From Ferrovibrio sp046294345 (GTDB lineage: Bacteria > Pseudomonadota > Alphaproteobacteria > Ferrovibrionales > Ferrovibrionaceae): DNA of 64,000 bases. Positions within the stretch are counted from its first letter, which is position 1. Every line of letters begins with the position of its first letter. Below are positions 7,705 through 15,709 of this stretch, piece by piece. The notes beneath the pieces were generated by a model. That model ran no database searches. It was not told the DNA's origin and saw only the letters and a list, made by a program, of their open reading frames with translations. Both the position numbers and the translations under genes were made by a program. The stretch covers positions 16,053 to 80,052 of the forward strand of contig JBKBJT010000013.1 of the NCBI GenBank assembly GCA_046294345.1, in the 5' to 3' direction.

Positions 7705-9009
7705 ATGCCGCCCATTTCCTTTCGCCTGCTTCTGCTGCTGCCGCTCGCGCTGGCGGGCTGCCGCGACATGCAGTCCGGTCATGCGCTGCTCAGCACCGTG
7801 CCGGCCGCGTCCATCGCCGCCCCGGCCGAGCCGCATTTCAATCCGGGCGGGCCTCAGCTTTCCAGCTACACCGATGCCGGCGGCCAGTTCCAGATTGCCA
7901 GCCGCCGCACCTGGTGGCAGACCAGTCACAGCGTCGATGGTTTCTCGCGGCTGGACCAGATCCTGTCGGCCAACACGGTCCGCAAACCGGAAACGCCCAG
8001 CCCATGGCGCCGTGCTACCGGCGGGCCGACAATCACCTATGCCATGCAGCAGACCGGCAGCCGCCGCTTCACCATCGACGACTATCTGGCGCGCAATCCG
8101 GCCACCGGCCTGCTGATCGCCCAGGGCGACACCATCCATGTCGAACGTTACCAGTATGGCCGCACCGACGCGCACCGGTTGACGTCGTTCTCGATGGCCA
8201 AGACGGTGACGGCGCTGCTGGTCGGTCTGGCCGTGGCCGATGGCGCGATTGCCGCCATCGACGATCCGGCCGAGCGTTACGTGCCCGAGCTGAAGGACAG
8301 CGAATATGGCCGCACGCCGATCCGGCATCTGCTCACCATGTCGTCGGGCGTGCGGTTCGACGAGGATTATTCCGGCCGCGACGATGTCAGCCGCATGGTC
8401 GCCGCCATGATGTTCCCGCAGGCGCGGGGCGGACCGGCCGCCGTGCGGCAGTTCAACGACCGCATCGCGCCGCCGGGCCAGCGCTGGTCCTATGCCTCGG
8501 CCGAGACGCAGGTGCTGGGCCTGGTGCTGCGGGCGGCGATCAAGCGTCCCATCGCCGAGTATCTGTCGGAACGCATCTGGCAGCCGATCGGCGCGGAGTC
8601 TGACGCAAGCTGGGTGGTCGATGGCTCGGGCCAGGAAGCCACCTTCGCCTATTTCAATGCCGTGCTGCGCGATTATGCGCGCCTGGGCATGCTGCTGGCC
8701 AATGGTGGTCGCGTTGGAGGCCATCAAGTCATCCCCGAGGCCTGGCTGCGCGAGATGACGCGGGCGCATTTCTCCAGCACGCAGACCGGCCGCTGGTTCG
8801 GCTATGGCTTCCAGACCTGGATATTCCCCGACAATGACGGCAGCTTCGCCCTGCTGGGTGTGCGCGGCCAGGCGATCTATGTCGATCCGGCGCGGCGGCT
8901 GGTGATGGTGCATACCGCCGTGCGGCCACAGGCGCGCGATCCCGGCGGCGCCGAGGCCACGGCCCTGTGGCGCGGCGTGAAGGCGGCGTTTGCGACAGTA
9001 TCGCCGTGA
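7705..9009 (+). CDS. Serine hydrolase, beta-lactamase class C-like lipoprotein
   Basis: A 434-residue protein with a lipoprotein signal (LLLLLPLALAGC, lipidated Cys19) and a class C beta-lactamase-like domain from about residue 115. The nucleophile motif is SMAK (S-x-x-K), near residue 165; the Tyr motif is WSYASAE near residue 265; a GVRG segment stands where the third motif (KTG/HxG) is expected. Such proteins are mostly esterases or DD-peptidases rather than antibiotic-hydrolysing enzymes. No ribosome site is visible and an inverted repeat abuts the start. It sits between purine genes without an obvious functional link. Confidence 0.87.
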   Translation: MPPISFRLLLLLPLALAGCRDMQSGHALLSTVPAASIAAPAEPHFNPGGPQLSSYTDAGGQFQIASRRTWWQTSHSVDGFSRLDQILSANTVRKPETPSPWRRATGGPTITYAMQQTGSRRFTIDDYLARNPATGLLIAQGDTIHVERYQYGRTDAHRLTSFSMAKTVTALLVGLAVADGAIAAIDDPAERYVPELKDSEYGRTPIRHLLTMSSGVRFDEDYSGRDDVSRMVAAMMFPQARGGPAAVRQFNDRIAPPGQRWSYASAETQVLGLVLRAAIKRPIAEYLSERIWQPIGAESDASWVVDGSGQEATFAYFNAVLRDYARLGMLLANGGRVGGHQVIPEAWLREMTRAHFSSTQTGRWFGYGFQTWIFPDNDGSFALLGVRGQAIYVDPARRLVMVHTAVRPQARDPGGAEATALWRGVKAAFATVSP

Positions 9010-9076
9010 GGTGATGGCTGGCCCCGGCTGCGCGGGATACGCTATAGAAGGGCGACGACAAGGAGAGCCTGTAGCC

Positions 9077-9589
9077 GTGACCGTAACCCTGGCCGATCTC
9101 AACCGCATGTCTGGTGCCGATTTCGTGGCGAGCTTAAGCGGCATCTTCGAACATTCGCCCTGGGTGGCCGAGCGCGTGGCCGGCCGGCGGCCGTTTTCCA
9201 GCCTCGACAGCCTGCATGGCGCCATGGTGGAGGCGATGTGGGCCGCGAGCGACGAGGAAAAACTCAAGCTGCTGCGCGCCCACCCCCAGTTGGCGGGCAA
9301 GGAGGCCGAGGCCGGCACGCTGACCGCGCATTCGACGAATGAGCAGGACAGCGTCGGCCTGACGCGGCTGACGCCAGAGGAAAAGGCGCGCATCAAGACG
9401 CTGAACGCGACCTATCTGGAAAAACACGGCTTCCCCTTCATCATCGCGGTGAAGCTGCGCACCAAGGCGCAGATTTTTGCCGCCTTCGAACAGCGCATCG
9501 GCAACGACCGCACCACGGAATTCACCACGGCGCTGTCGGAAGTGGGCAAGATCGCCCGCATCCGGCTCGAAGCGCTGCTGGGCCTTTAA
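9077..9589 (+). CDS. uraD: OHCU decarboxylase (UraD)
   Basis: 2-oxo-4-hydroxy-4-carboxy-5-ureidoimidazoline decarboxylase, the last step of urate conversion to S-allantoin. The 170-residue product has the family's first helix with FEHSPWVAERVAGRRPF, the catalytic-region segment LLRAHPQLAGKE (conserved His near residue 72) and GFPFIIAVK near residue 115. The start is the GTG at 9077: AAGGAGA lies 11 nt upstream and the family usually begins a few residues before LADLNRM. uraH follows after 10 nt and a guanine deaminase after that, so these form one operon. A TATAG-type -10 may lie near 9051. Confidence 0.93.
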   Translation: MTVTLADLNRMSGADFVASLSGIFEHSPWVAERVAGRRPFSSLDSLHGAMVEAMWAASDEEKLKLLRAHPQLAGKEAEAGTLTAHSTNEQDSVGLTRLTPEEKARIKTLNATYLEKHGFPFIIAVKLRTKAQIFAAFEQRIGNDRTTEFTTALSEVGKIARIRLEALLGL

Positions 9590-9599
9590 GGAGAGAAGA

Positions 9600-9953
9600 A
9601 TGGGCCGCCTGAGCACCCATGTGCTGGATACCATGAACGGCAAGCCGGCCGCCGGCGTGGCCGTGGAGCTTTACGCGCTGGAGGGCGAGACGCGCCGGCT
9701 GGTGAAAAAGGTTGTCACCAATGCCGATGGCCGCACCGATGCGCCCCTGCTGATCGGCGAGGAATTCAGGCCGGGTCAGTATGAACTGGTCTTCCAGGCC
9801 GGCGATTATTTCCGCAAACTGGGCGCGGCTTTGCCGCAGCCGGCCTTCCTTGATGCCGTGCCGATCCGTTTCGGCCTGGCGGAACCCGACGGGCATTATC
9901 ACGTTCCGCTGCTGGTTTCGCCCTGGAGCTTTTCCACTTATCGAGGCTCGTAA
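9600..9953 (+). CDS. uraH: 5-Hydroxyisourate hydrolase (UraH)
   Basis: A 117-residue transthyretin-like hydrolase that opens 5-hydroxyisourate to OHCU. It has the N-terminal signature LSTHVLDTMNGKPA with the catalytic-site His, the central block YELVFQAGDYF, GHYHVPLLVSPWSFSTY and the invariant C-terminal YRGS. AAGGAGA stands just before the ATG at 9600 and overlaps the end of uraD. It supplies the substrate for UraD and takes the product of PuuD encoded at 11660. Confidence 0.96.
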   Translation: MGRLSTHVLDTMNGKPAAGVAVELYALEGETRRLVKKVVTNADGRTDAPLLIGEEFRPGQYELVFQAGDYFRKLGAALPQPAFLDAVPIRFGLAEPDGHYHVPLLVSPWSFSTYRGS

Positions 9954-9956
9954 GCC

Positions 9957-10430
9957 ATGACCGACCATGCCGCCTTCATGCGCCGCGCGATTGACCTGAG
10001 CCGCGAACACATGAATGCCGGCCATGGCGGGCCGTTCGGTGCCGTGGTGGTGCTGGATGGCGCGGTTGTCGGCGAGGGCTGGAACCGCGTCACAACTTCA
10101 AACGATCCCACTGCCCATGCCGAGGTAACGGCGATCAGGGAGGCCTGTGCGAAACTCGGCCGCTTCGATCTGAAAGGTGCGGTGCTCTACACCAGTTGCG
10201 AACCCTGCCCGATGTGTCTGGCCGCCACCTACTGGGCGCGCATCGACACGGTCTATTACGCCAACGAGCAGGCCGATGCGGCGGCGATCAATTTCGACGA
10301 TGCCTTCCTCTATCGCCAGCTCGCCCTGCCGCGCGAACGCCGCACCATGACATGCGAGCAGATCCTGCGCGATGAGGCGCTGGCCGTGTTCCGCGAATGG
10401 GATGCCAAGCCCGACAAGGTGCCGTATTAA
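9957..10430 (+). CDS. Guanine deaminase-type nucleoside deaminase
   Basis: A 157-residue cytidine-deaminase-fold enzyme. Zinc motifs are THE-type TAHAEVTAIREA (His and Glu near residues 53-55) and TSCEPCPMCLAATYWA (PCPMC near residue 83). Length, GGPFGAVVV and the C-terminal EWDAKPDKVPY resemble the small guanine deaminase of Bacillus (GuaD) rather than tRNA adenosine deaminase. It begins 3 nt after uraH, which supports a purine role: guanine to xanthine. The exact base specificity is not provable from sequence. Confidence 0.85.
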   Translation: MTDHAAFMRRAIDLSREHMNAGHGGPFGAVVVLDGAVVGEGWNRVTTSNDPTAHAEVTAIREACAKLGRFDLKGAVLYTSCEPCPMCLAATYWARIDTVYYANEQADAAAINFDDAFLYRQLALPRERRTMTCEQILRDEALAVFREWDAKPDKVPY

Positions 10431-10431
10431 G

Positions 10432-11040
10432 GTGGCAGGATCGTCCTCGTCCGCCGGAGACTGGCTGGCCCGCCACGCGGCGACGGCGCGGCGCAGGCAA
10501 CTGGCCGCCGGCGAAAGCCTGTTCCGCCAGGGCGACCGTGCGACGGCGATTTTCAGGGTGGAATCCGGCCGTCTGCGTCTGGTGCGGCATCTGGCGGATG
10601 GCAGTCAGGTCACACTGCATACGGCCCGCGACGGCGACAGCTTTGCCGAGGCCGCCTTGTTTTCCGACAGCTACCATTGCGATGCCGTGGCCGAGGTGGA
10701 GAGCGTGGTTGTCGTGCTGGCCAAGCGGGATCTGCTTGCGGGCCTGCGGCGCGATCCGGAAGCCGCCATGGCCTTTGCCGCGCAGATGAGCCGCCAGGTG
10801 CGCGATCTGCGCCTGCGGCTGGAGTTGCGCAATGTCCGTTCCGCCGCCGCGCGGCTGGAAATGTGGCTTCATCTGCAGGCCAATGATGGGGGACGGGTGG
10901 TGCCGGTGCAGAGCTGGACCGAAATCGCTACCGAACTGGGCCTCACGCGTGAAGCGGTCTATCGCGCCCTGGCGCGTTTGCAGCGCGACCGCCGCCTGCG
11001 ACGCGATAAAACCGGCATCGTGCTCCGGCGCGGCCTATGA
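10432..11040 (+). CDS. Crp/Fnr-family transcriptional regulator
   Basis: A 202-residue regulator with a cyclic-nucleotide-binding beta-roll (about residues 20-115; RQLAAGESLFRQGDRATAIF and DGDSFAEAALF) and a C-terminal Crp-type winged helix (SWTEIATELGLTREAVYRALARL near residue 165). No cysteine cluster of Fnr type is visible. The start is taken as the GTG at 10432, 1 nt after the deaminase stop; an upstream ATG at 10372 would overlap the deaminase by 59 nt. Being last in the uraD-uraH-deaminase operon, it may respond to nitrogen or redox state, but its targets are unknown. Confidence 0.85.
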   Translation: MAGSSSSAGDWLARHAATARRRQLAAGESLFRQGDRATAIFRVESGRLRLVRHLADGSQVTLHTARDGDSFAEAALFSDSYHCDAVAEVESVVVVLAKRDLLAGLRRDPEAAMAFAAQMSRQVRDLRLRLELRNVRSAAARLEMWLHLQANDGGRVVPVQSWTEIATELGLTREAVYRALARLQRDRRLRRDKTGIVLRRGL

Positions 11041-11099
11041 TCCGGATCATATGAGACTGGCCGGTTGCCGCCTATCTTCGGCGGCATATCGGAGGTTCC

Positions 11100-11654
11100 A
11101 TGTCCCGTTTCATCCTTTTCATGTCCGCCATGCTGATCCTGTCGCTGCCGGCGGCAGCGCAGCATGCCATGCCTTATGCCGGCCAGCAGGACCGCGAAAT
11201 CAAGGCCCTGTCCGAGCAGGAGGTTGCCGATCTTCTGGCCGGGCGTGGCATGGGCCTGGCCAAGGCGGCCGAGCTGAATTCCTATCCCGGCCCGCTGCAT
11301 GCTTTGGACATGTGGGAGGCACTGGGTCTCGATCCACGGCAGGTCGCGGCGCTGGAGGATCAGCAGCGCCGCATGACGGCCGCCGCCATTGCACTTGGCC
11401 GACAGATCGTGGCCGCCGAACGCGAGCTGGATCGTCTGTTCGCCGAACGACGGATCGATGCGTCCGAGATCGAAACGCGCAGCGAGGAGATCGGTCGCCT
11501 GCAGGGCCGCCTGCGTGCCGTGCATCTGGCGACGCATCTGGAAACCCGCGCCACACTCAGCGACGCACAGGTGCGGCGATACGATGAACTGCGTGGCTAT
11601 GGCGGCATGCCGGCATCAGGGGCACGCCAGCCTCAGCACCGGCATAAGCACTGA
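11100..11654 (+). CDS. Periplasmic Spy/CpxP-like heavy-metal-sensor-type protein
   Basis: A 184-residue secreted protein. The signal peptide is MSRFILFMSAMLILSLPAAAQ, with cleavage near AAA-Q. The rest is helical and charged (ALEDQQRRMTAAAIALG, AAERELDRLF), similar in style to LTXXQ/Spy and periplasmic metal-resistance proteins, and the tail is histidine-rich (QPQHRHKH). It has GGAGG about 5 nt before the ATG. It follows the Crp-like regulator by 59 nt and converges on puuD. A chaperone or metal-buffering role in the periplasm is possible; family membership is tentative. Confidence 0.7.
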   Translation: MSRFILFMSAMLILSLPAAAQHAMPYAGQQDREIKALSEQEVADLLAGRGMGLAKAAELNSYPGPLHALDMWEALGLDPRQVAALEDQQRRMTAAAIALGRQIVAAERELDRLFAERRIDASEIETRSEEIGRLQGRLRAVHLATHLETRATLSDAQVRRYDELRGYGGMPASGARQPQHRHKH

Positions 11655-11659
11655 ATGTC

Positions 11660-12847
11660 TTAGTCCAGTTTCGCGCCCGCCGCGATCCAGGCGCCCAGCG
11701 TGGCGCGTTCCTCTTCGGTCATCTCGGTGGCATTGCCCGGCGGCATCGCTTCGCTGCGCACGACCTGCTGGTTGATCAGCGCGGCGAAGCGGCGCATCTG
11801 CTCCGGCGTTTCCAGCATCACGCCTTTCGGCGCCTCGGCGATGCCGTCGAATGTGGGCCGCGCGGCATGGCAGGCGACGCAGCGCGCGGCCACGATCTTC
11901 TGCGCATCCTCGAATGTCGCGCCGCCGGCCAGCGTCTTGTGGCGCGGATCCCACTGGCTGAAGAACACCAGGCCGAGCGTGAGCAGGAAAGCCACGACGA
12001 GGAATTCGTAGCGCTGGCCGCGGCCCTGGTTCTTCAGGTTGAAGAAATGCCGCACCAGGCCGCCGATCACGATCACCACGGCCAGGATCACCCAGCCATA
12101 GGGGTGGCCGTAGGTGACCGGGTAATGGTTGCTGATCATGGCGAACAGCACCGGCAGGGTCAGGTAGTTGTTGTGCAGCGACCGCTGCTTGGCCTGCTTG
12201 CCGTAGCTCGGGTCCGGCACCTGGCCGGCCAGCATCTGCGCCACCGCCTTGCGCTGGTTCGGGATGATGTTATGCGCCACGTTGGCGGTCATGATCGTGC
12301 CGATCAGCGCGCCGACATGCAGATAGGCGGCGCGCGCCGAAAACACCTGGGTATAGCCCCAGGCGGCGGCCACCAGCAGCACGAAGCCCACGCAGGCCAG
12401 GGCCGCATCGTTTTTGCCCAGGGGCGATTTGCACAGCAGGTCGTAGACCACCCAGCCGAGGATCAGCGAGGCGACGCTCAGGCCGATGGCTTCCCAGCGG
12501 CCCATCGGCAGCACCTTGGCATCGATCAGGTAGAGGTCGGCGCCGACATAATACAGCGCGCCCATCAGGAAGAAGCCCGACAGCCAGGTGAAATAGGATT
12601 CATACTTGAACCAGTGCAGCTCCTTGGGCAGCTGCGGCGGGGCGACCGAGTATTTCTCGGTGAAATAGAAGCCGCCGCCATGGATCAGCCAGGCCTGGCC
12701 CAGCACGCCGGGCTGCTGGTCCAGGCCTTTGCGCAGCGAATTGTCGAGCCAGACGAAAAAGAATGACGAACCGATCCAGGCGATGCCGAAGATCAGGTGC
12801 ATCCAGCGCAGCACCAGATTGAGCCATTCCAGGGCCAGGTCGATCAT
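11660..12847 (-). CDS. puuD: Membrane urate hydroxylase with C-terminal cytochrome c (PuuD)
   Basis: A 395-residue inner-membrane enzyme that oxidises urate to 5-hydroxyisourate and passes electrons to the respiratory chain, so no H2O2 is made. About eight hydrophobic helices fill residues 1-300 (LVLRWMHLIFGIAWIGSSFF first). The C-terminal 75 residues form a cytochrome c domain with CVACH at 323-327 and the likely axial Met in EAMPPGNATEM. It starts with ATG after a GGGGA ribosome site. The palindrome at 12939-12950 and a TTGACG -35 (12928-12933) lie upstream. It replaces soluble uricase and HpxO and feeds UraH. Confidence 0.95.
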   Translation of the reverse strand: MIDLALEWLNLVLRWMHLIFGIAWIGSSFFFVWLDNSLRKGLDQQPGVLGQAWLIHGGGFYFTEKYSVAPPQLPKELHWFKYESYFTWLSGFFLMGALYYVGADLYLIDAKVLPMGRWEAIGLSVASLILGWVVYDLLCKSPLGKNDAALACVGFVLLVAAAWGYTQVFSARAAYLHVGALIGTIMTANVAHNIIPNQRKAVAQMLAGQVPDPSYGKQAKQRSLHNNYLTLPVLFAMISNHYPVTYGHPYGWVILAVVIVIGGLVRHFFNLKNQGRGQRYEFLVVAFLLTLGLVFFSQWDPRHKTLAGGATFEDAQKIVAARCVACHAARPTFDGIAEAPKGVMLETPEQMRRFAALINQQVVRSEAMPPGNATEMTEEERATLGAWIAAGAKLD

Positions 12848-12927
12848 GATTTCCCCTCAAGTCCGCGCCGGAAGCGGATCTGTACGGCGCGGCAGCGGGA
12901 TCAAGCCGTAACGAGCGGGGGCAGGAT

Positions 12928-12950
12928 CGTCAACCCGGATTGTGTACAAT
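12928..12950 (-). promoter_or_regulatory. puuD: puuD promoter -35 element with GntR-like palindrome
   Basis: ATTGTGTACAAT (12939-12950) is a near-perfect palindrome flanked by GG on one side and TTTTCCGG on the other, matching the site at 5504-5515 in core and flanks. Reading toward puuD, a TTGACG -35 element (12928-12933) follows 5 nt later with a weak TACGGC -10 at 17 nt spacing. The palindrome thus sits just upstream of -35, a place from which a regulator could activate. Confidence 0.45.
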
Positions 12951-12983
12951 TTTCCGGGCCGGAACTGCCCGCGGAAGCCGAGG

Positions 12984-13562
12984 TCAACGGGGTGGGGCGG
13001 GCACCGGCATGCCGGGTACGTTGCAGGTGATGATGCGCACGATCCGGCCGTCGCCATCCCACAGCGGCAGCACGATGCGGTCCCAGCTGTTGATGGTGAT
13101 CTCCATCGGCATTTCGTGCCAGCTGTAGACCGGCTCGGGGTGCCGCAGCATGGCGCGGTAGATGGCGAGGTAGAAATCGCTGGCCAGCGAACCGGTCACC
13201 ATTTCCGAGGTGCGTTTGCCGGTCATGTCGAAGCCGGCGATGCGGGCCACCTCCGTGCCATAGAGGCGGTAGCGGTAATCCGCGCCATCGTCCAGCACGT
13301 CGAGCAGCAGCACATAGCCCAGCACCGGTCGCAGCTCGAAGGGATCGATGTGTTCGGGCCGCACGCGGCCATGGCGCTCGCGCAGGGCGTGCCAGTGGCG
13401 CAGCAGGAAGGGAAGCTGCTGCGTCGGCAGGTCCGCGGGCGCCGGATTCCAGCGCACCACCGGCGGACGCAGGCCGAGCGCGATGAACGGCGCGGCCAGT
13501 TTCGTCTGGCTGCCGGCCAGAAGCTCGTCGCGCATCGCATCAATGGCCGCCAGATCGATCAC
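12984..13562 (-). CDS. PAS-domain protein (PAS_5 type)
   Basis: A 192-residue soluble protein dominated by one PAS-like fold: LPFLLRHWHALRERHGRVRP, then DPFELRPVLGYVLLLDVLDD, YRYRLYGTEVARIAGFDMTGKR and RIVLPLWDGDGRIVRIITC. This is the alphaproteobacterial PAS_5 pattern, often an orphan sensor without an output domain. It lies in the same direction upstream of puuD with a 136-bp gap containing the puuD promoter. Ligand and partner are unknown. Confidence 0.75.
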   Translation of the reverse strand: MIDLAAIDAMRDELLAGSQTKLAAPFIALGLRPPVVRWNPAPADLPTQQLPFLLRHWHALRERHGRVRPEHIDPFELRPVLGYVLLLDVLDDGADYRYRLYGTEVARIAGFDMTGKRTSEMVTGSLASDFYLAIYRAMLRHPEPVYSWHEMPMEITINSWDRIVLPLWDGDGRIVRIITCNVPGMPVPAPPR

Positions 13563-13621
13563 TAACGCCCCCCTCGTTGTGGGATGAGCTTGGCGGTGTT
13601 GTCGCGGGACCGCAAGAGCGC

Positions 13622-14170
13622 TCAGTTCAGCCGGCGCGGCGGGGCCGGCGCCAGTTGCGCCAGCATGGCGCGCACGCCGTCGAGATGCGGATTGAGACTG
13701 AGTGCGGCAGCCAGGGCTTCGGTGGCGGCGGTCACTTCGCCCTGGCGCAGGCAGATCTGGGCGAATCCACAGATGGCACCGAAATGGCGCGGTTCCAGTT
13801 CCAGGGTGCGGTGGATATCGGCGATGCTGGCGTCGTTACGCTGGGCCAGGAAATGCAGGGTGGCGCGTTTGTTCCAGGCTTCGGCCCAGCCGGGGGCATC
13901 CCGTACCAGGGCGTCGAGCAGCGTTTCCCCCTCGGCCAGGCGCCGGCGCGCGATGGCCGAGATGGCGCGCTGCATGCGGGCTTCCAGCGCCGGATCGTCA
14001 TGGCCGGTCCAGATCGCCCAGATCTCGTCCTCGATCTCATGAACCGGGCGCGGCGGCGGCATGGCCCGCAAAGCCGCGAACAGCGCCGACAGGCGGCCAT
14101 GGCGCAGCAGGGTTCCCGGCGCCGGCGGGCGCAGGATCAGTTTCAGAGTCTCGGCAACCAGTTGAAGCAT
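13622..14170 (-). CDS. Tetratricopeptide-repeat protein
   Basis: A 182-residue protein with TPR-like helices: LAEGETLLDALVRDAPGWAEAWNKRA, then ATLHFLAQRNDASIADIHRTLELEPRHFGAICG and EVTAATEALAAALSLNPH. The A/W/L/G spacing gives two to three repeats in residues 75-175. There is no signal peptide. It is 59 nt upstream of, and co-oriented with, the PAS gene. A scaffolding role is generic for the fold; no partner is evident. Confidence 0.75.
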   Translation of the reverse strand: MLQLVAETLKLILRPPAPGTLLRHGRLSALFAALRAMPPPRPVHEIEDEIWAIWTGHDDPALEARMQRAISAIARRRLAEGETLLDALVRDAPGWAEAWNKRATLHFLAQRNDASIADIHRTLELEPRHFGAICGFAQICLRQGEVTAATEALAAALSLNPHLDGVRAMLAQLAPAPPRRLN

Positions 14171-14266
14171 GGCACTTGGATCGTGGCGGTAATTTTTTCC
14201 GTGTCCGGCTGGTCGGTTACCTGGGCCGACCTATCACTTAGTCCGTTGCTGTCGGAGGACGAGGCC

Positions 14267-14836
14267 ATGCGGGCTGCTTTCCATGTTGCCGCCATTCTGC
14301 TGCTGGCCTGTGTCGCATCGCCGGCACGGGCGAAAGATACAGGGGCCAGTGACGGTATGTGGCAGGCCCTGCGGGACGGCCGGGCAGTTTTGCTGATGCG
14401 TCATGCCCTGGCACCGGGCACCGGCGATCCGCCCGGCTTCCGGGTGGAGGACTGCGCCACCCAACGCAACCTCTCGGCCGAGGGCCGCGCCCAGGCGCGC
14501 CGTGCCGGTGCCGCCCTGCGCGCCAGTGGCATAACCGCTGCCGTGGTGAAAAGCAGCGCTTGGTGCCGCGCGCGCGACACGGCCACCGAACTGGATCTCG
14601 GGCCGGTGGAGATCGAGCCGGCACTGAATTCCTTCTTCGGCGAGTCCAGCCGCGCGCCGACCCAGATGGCCGCGCTACGCGCCGCAATCGCCGCGCTGCC
14701 GCGCGACAGGCCGGCCGTGCTGGTGACGCATCAGGTGGTGGTCACCGCCCTCAGCGGCATCTATCCGCAGAGCGGCGAGATGGTGGTGCTGGCGCGCGAC
14801 GGGCTGGCGGTGCTGGGGCGCATTCCAACGCCCTGA
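14267..14836 (+). CDS. Secreted histidine-phosphatase-family protein
   Basis: A 189-residue exported member of the histidine phosphatase (phosphoglycerate mutase-like) superfamily. The signal peptide is MRAAFHVAAILLLACVASPARA. The catalytic motif is LLMRHALAPG (RH near residue 45; the usual glycine is replaced by Ala), with conserved LSAEGRAQARRAGAAL and a second catalytic His in LVTHQVVVT near residue 160. GGAGG (14254-14258) fixes the ATG at 14267. Small periplasmic proteins of this kind are of unknown substrate. Confidence 0.82.
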   Translation: MRAAFHVAAILLLACVASPARAKDTGASDGMWQALRDGRAVLLMRHALAPGTGDPPGFRVEDCATQRNLSAEGRAQARRAGAALRASGITAAVVKSSAWCRARDTATELDLGPVEIEPALNSFFGESSRAPTQMAALRAAIAALPRDRPAVLVTHQVVVTALSGIYPQSGEMVVLARDGLAVLGRIPTP

Positions 14837-14855
14837 CGTCACTCGTAATGCTCGC

Positions 14856-15614
14856 CTATTCGTAATGTTCGATGGTCAGCGTGACGTGGTCGGCGACGAA
14901 GCGCGCGCGCACGAATTCCACCGGCTTGCCCTGCGGATCGATGTTCACCGTTTCGCTCACCAGCACGGGTCGCGTGCGCGGCAGGTCGGCCAGGCGCGCA
15001 TCGGCCGCACTGATCAGCTTGGCCGAAACGCGTGTGCTGCGGCGGCGGTAATCGTGCACGCCTACGGCTTTCAGGGCCGCCGTGATCGTGCCTTCGCGGG
15101 CGAAATGCTCGGGCATGTCGGGGAAGCGGCCGACCGGGAAATAATGGCTGCTGACGCCCACGGGTTTGCCGTCGGCCTTGTTCAACGTCTCGATCTGCCA
15201 TAGCGGCGCGCCGGTGGGCATGCCCAGCGCGCGGGCGATGTCGGCCGGCGCGGCCACCTGCTCGGCGAAGATCATCTCCCGCGTCGGCTTCTTCTGCATG
15301 GTCTGCAGGTTTTCGGTGAAGCGCGTGCGCGAGCCCAGCATGTATTCGAAACTGTCCTCCGCCACGAACATGCCGCGGCCCTGCTCGATGCTGACCAGGC
15401 CGGTCTCGGCCAGGCGGTTCATCGCCTGGCGCACGGTGTGGCGGTTCACGCCGAAGCTTTGCGCCAGCTGCTTCTCGGTCGGCAGCTGCTCGCCCGGTTT
15501 GTAGTCGCTGCGGCGGATCGCCTGCTCCATGGCGGCCGCGATCTGGCGCCAGACCGCCATGCCGCTGCCGCGTTCGATGTGGCCGGATTCCATGGTCCCT
15601 GCGGGTGTCGTCAT
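14856..15614 (-). CDS. phnF: Phosphonate operon regulator PhnF (GntR/HutC family)
   Basis: A 252-residue HutC-subfamily GntR repressor: winged helix in residues 20-85 (AVWRQIAAAMEQAI, QSFGVNRHTVRQAMNRLAE) and a UTRA ligand domain ending in ARFVADHVTLTIEHYE. The ATG at 15614 has GGGAG about 9 nt upstream; the TTG at 15629 lies inside that ribosome site and is rejected. It diverges from phnG across 95 bp carrying a GTCTAGAC palindrome. PhnF proteins usually repress phn genes until phosphonate or phosphate limitation relieves them. Confidence 0.93.
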   Translation of the reverse strand: MTTPAGTMESGHIERGSGMAVWRQIAAAMEQAIRRSDYKPGEQLPTEKQLAQSFGVNRHTVRQAMNRLAETGLVSIEQGRGMFVAEDSFEYMLGSRTRFTENLQTMQKKPTREMIFAEQVAAPADIARALGMPTGAPLWQIETLNKADGKPVGVSSHYFPVGRFPDMPEHFAREGTITAALKAVGVHDYRRRSTRVSAKLISAADARLADLPRTRPVLVSETVNIDPQGKPVEFVRARFVADHVTLTIEHYE

Positions 15615-15671
15615 AAAAGCTTCTCCCAAACGTGGCTTGATGGGGCCGCGCTCGCGGTGTAGATATATAGA

Positions 15672-15691
15672 TGTCTAGACGAATTTAGACC
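15672..15691. promoter_or_regulatory. PhnF operator candidate GTCTAGAC
   Basis: A perfect 8-bp palindrome GTCTAGAC (15673-15680), followed at 15684-15691 by a half-site TTTAGACC, in the phnF-phnG divergent region. An AT-rich TATATAG stretch just upstream may be a -10 element. HutC-type GntR proteins bind such GTNTAGAC sites, so autoregulation plus control of phnG is likely. A related half-site, CTAGACAAAT, occurs at 23999-24008. Confidence 0.6.
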
Positions 15692-15709
15692 CTTGCGCAA
15701 GAGGTCCAG

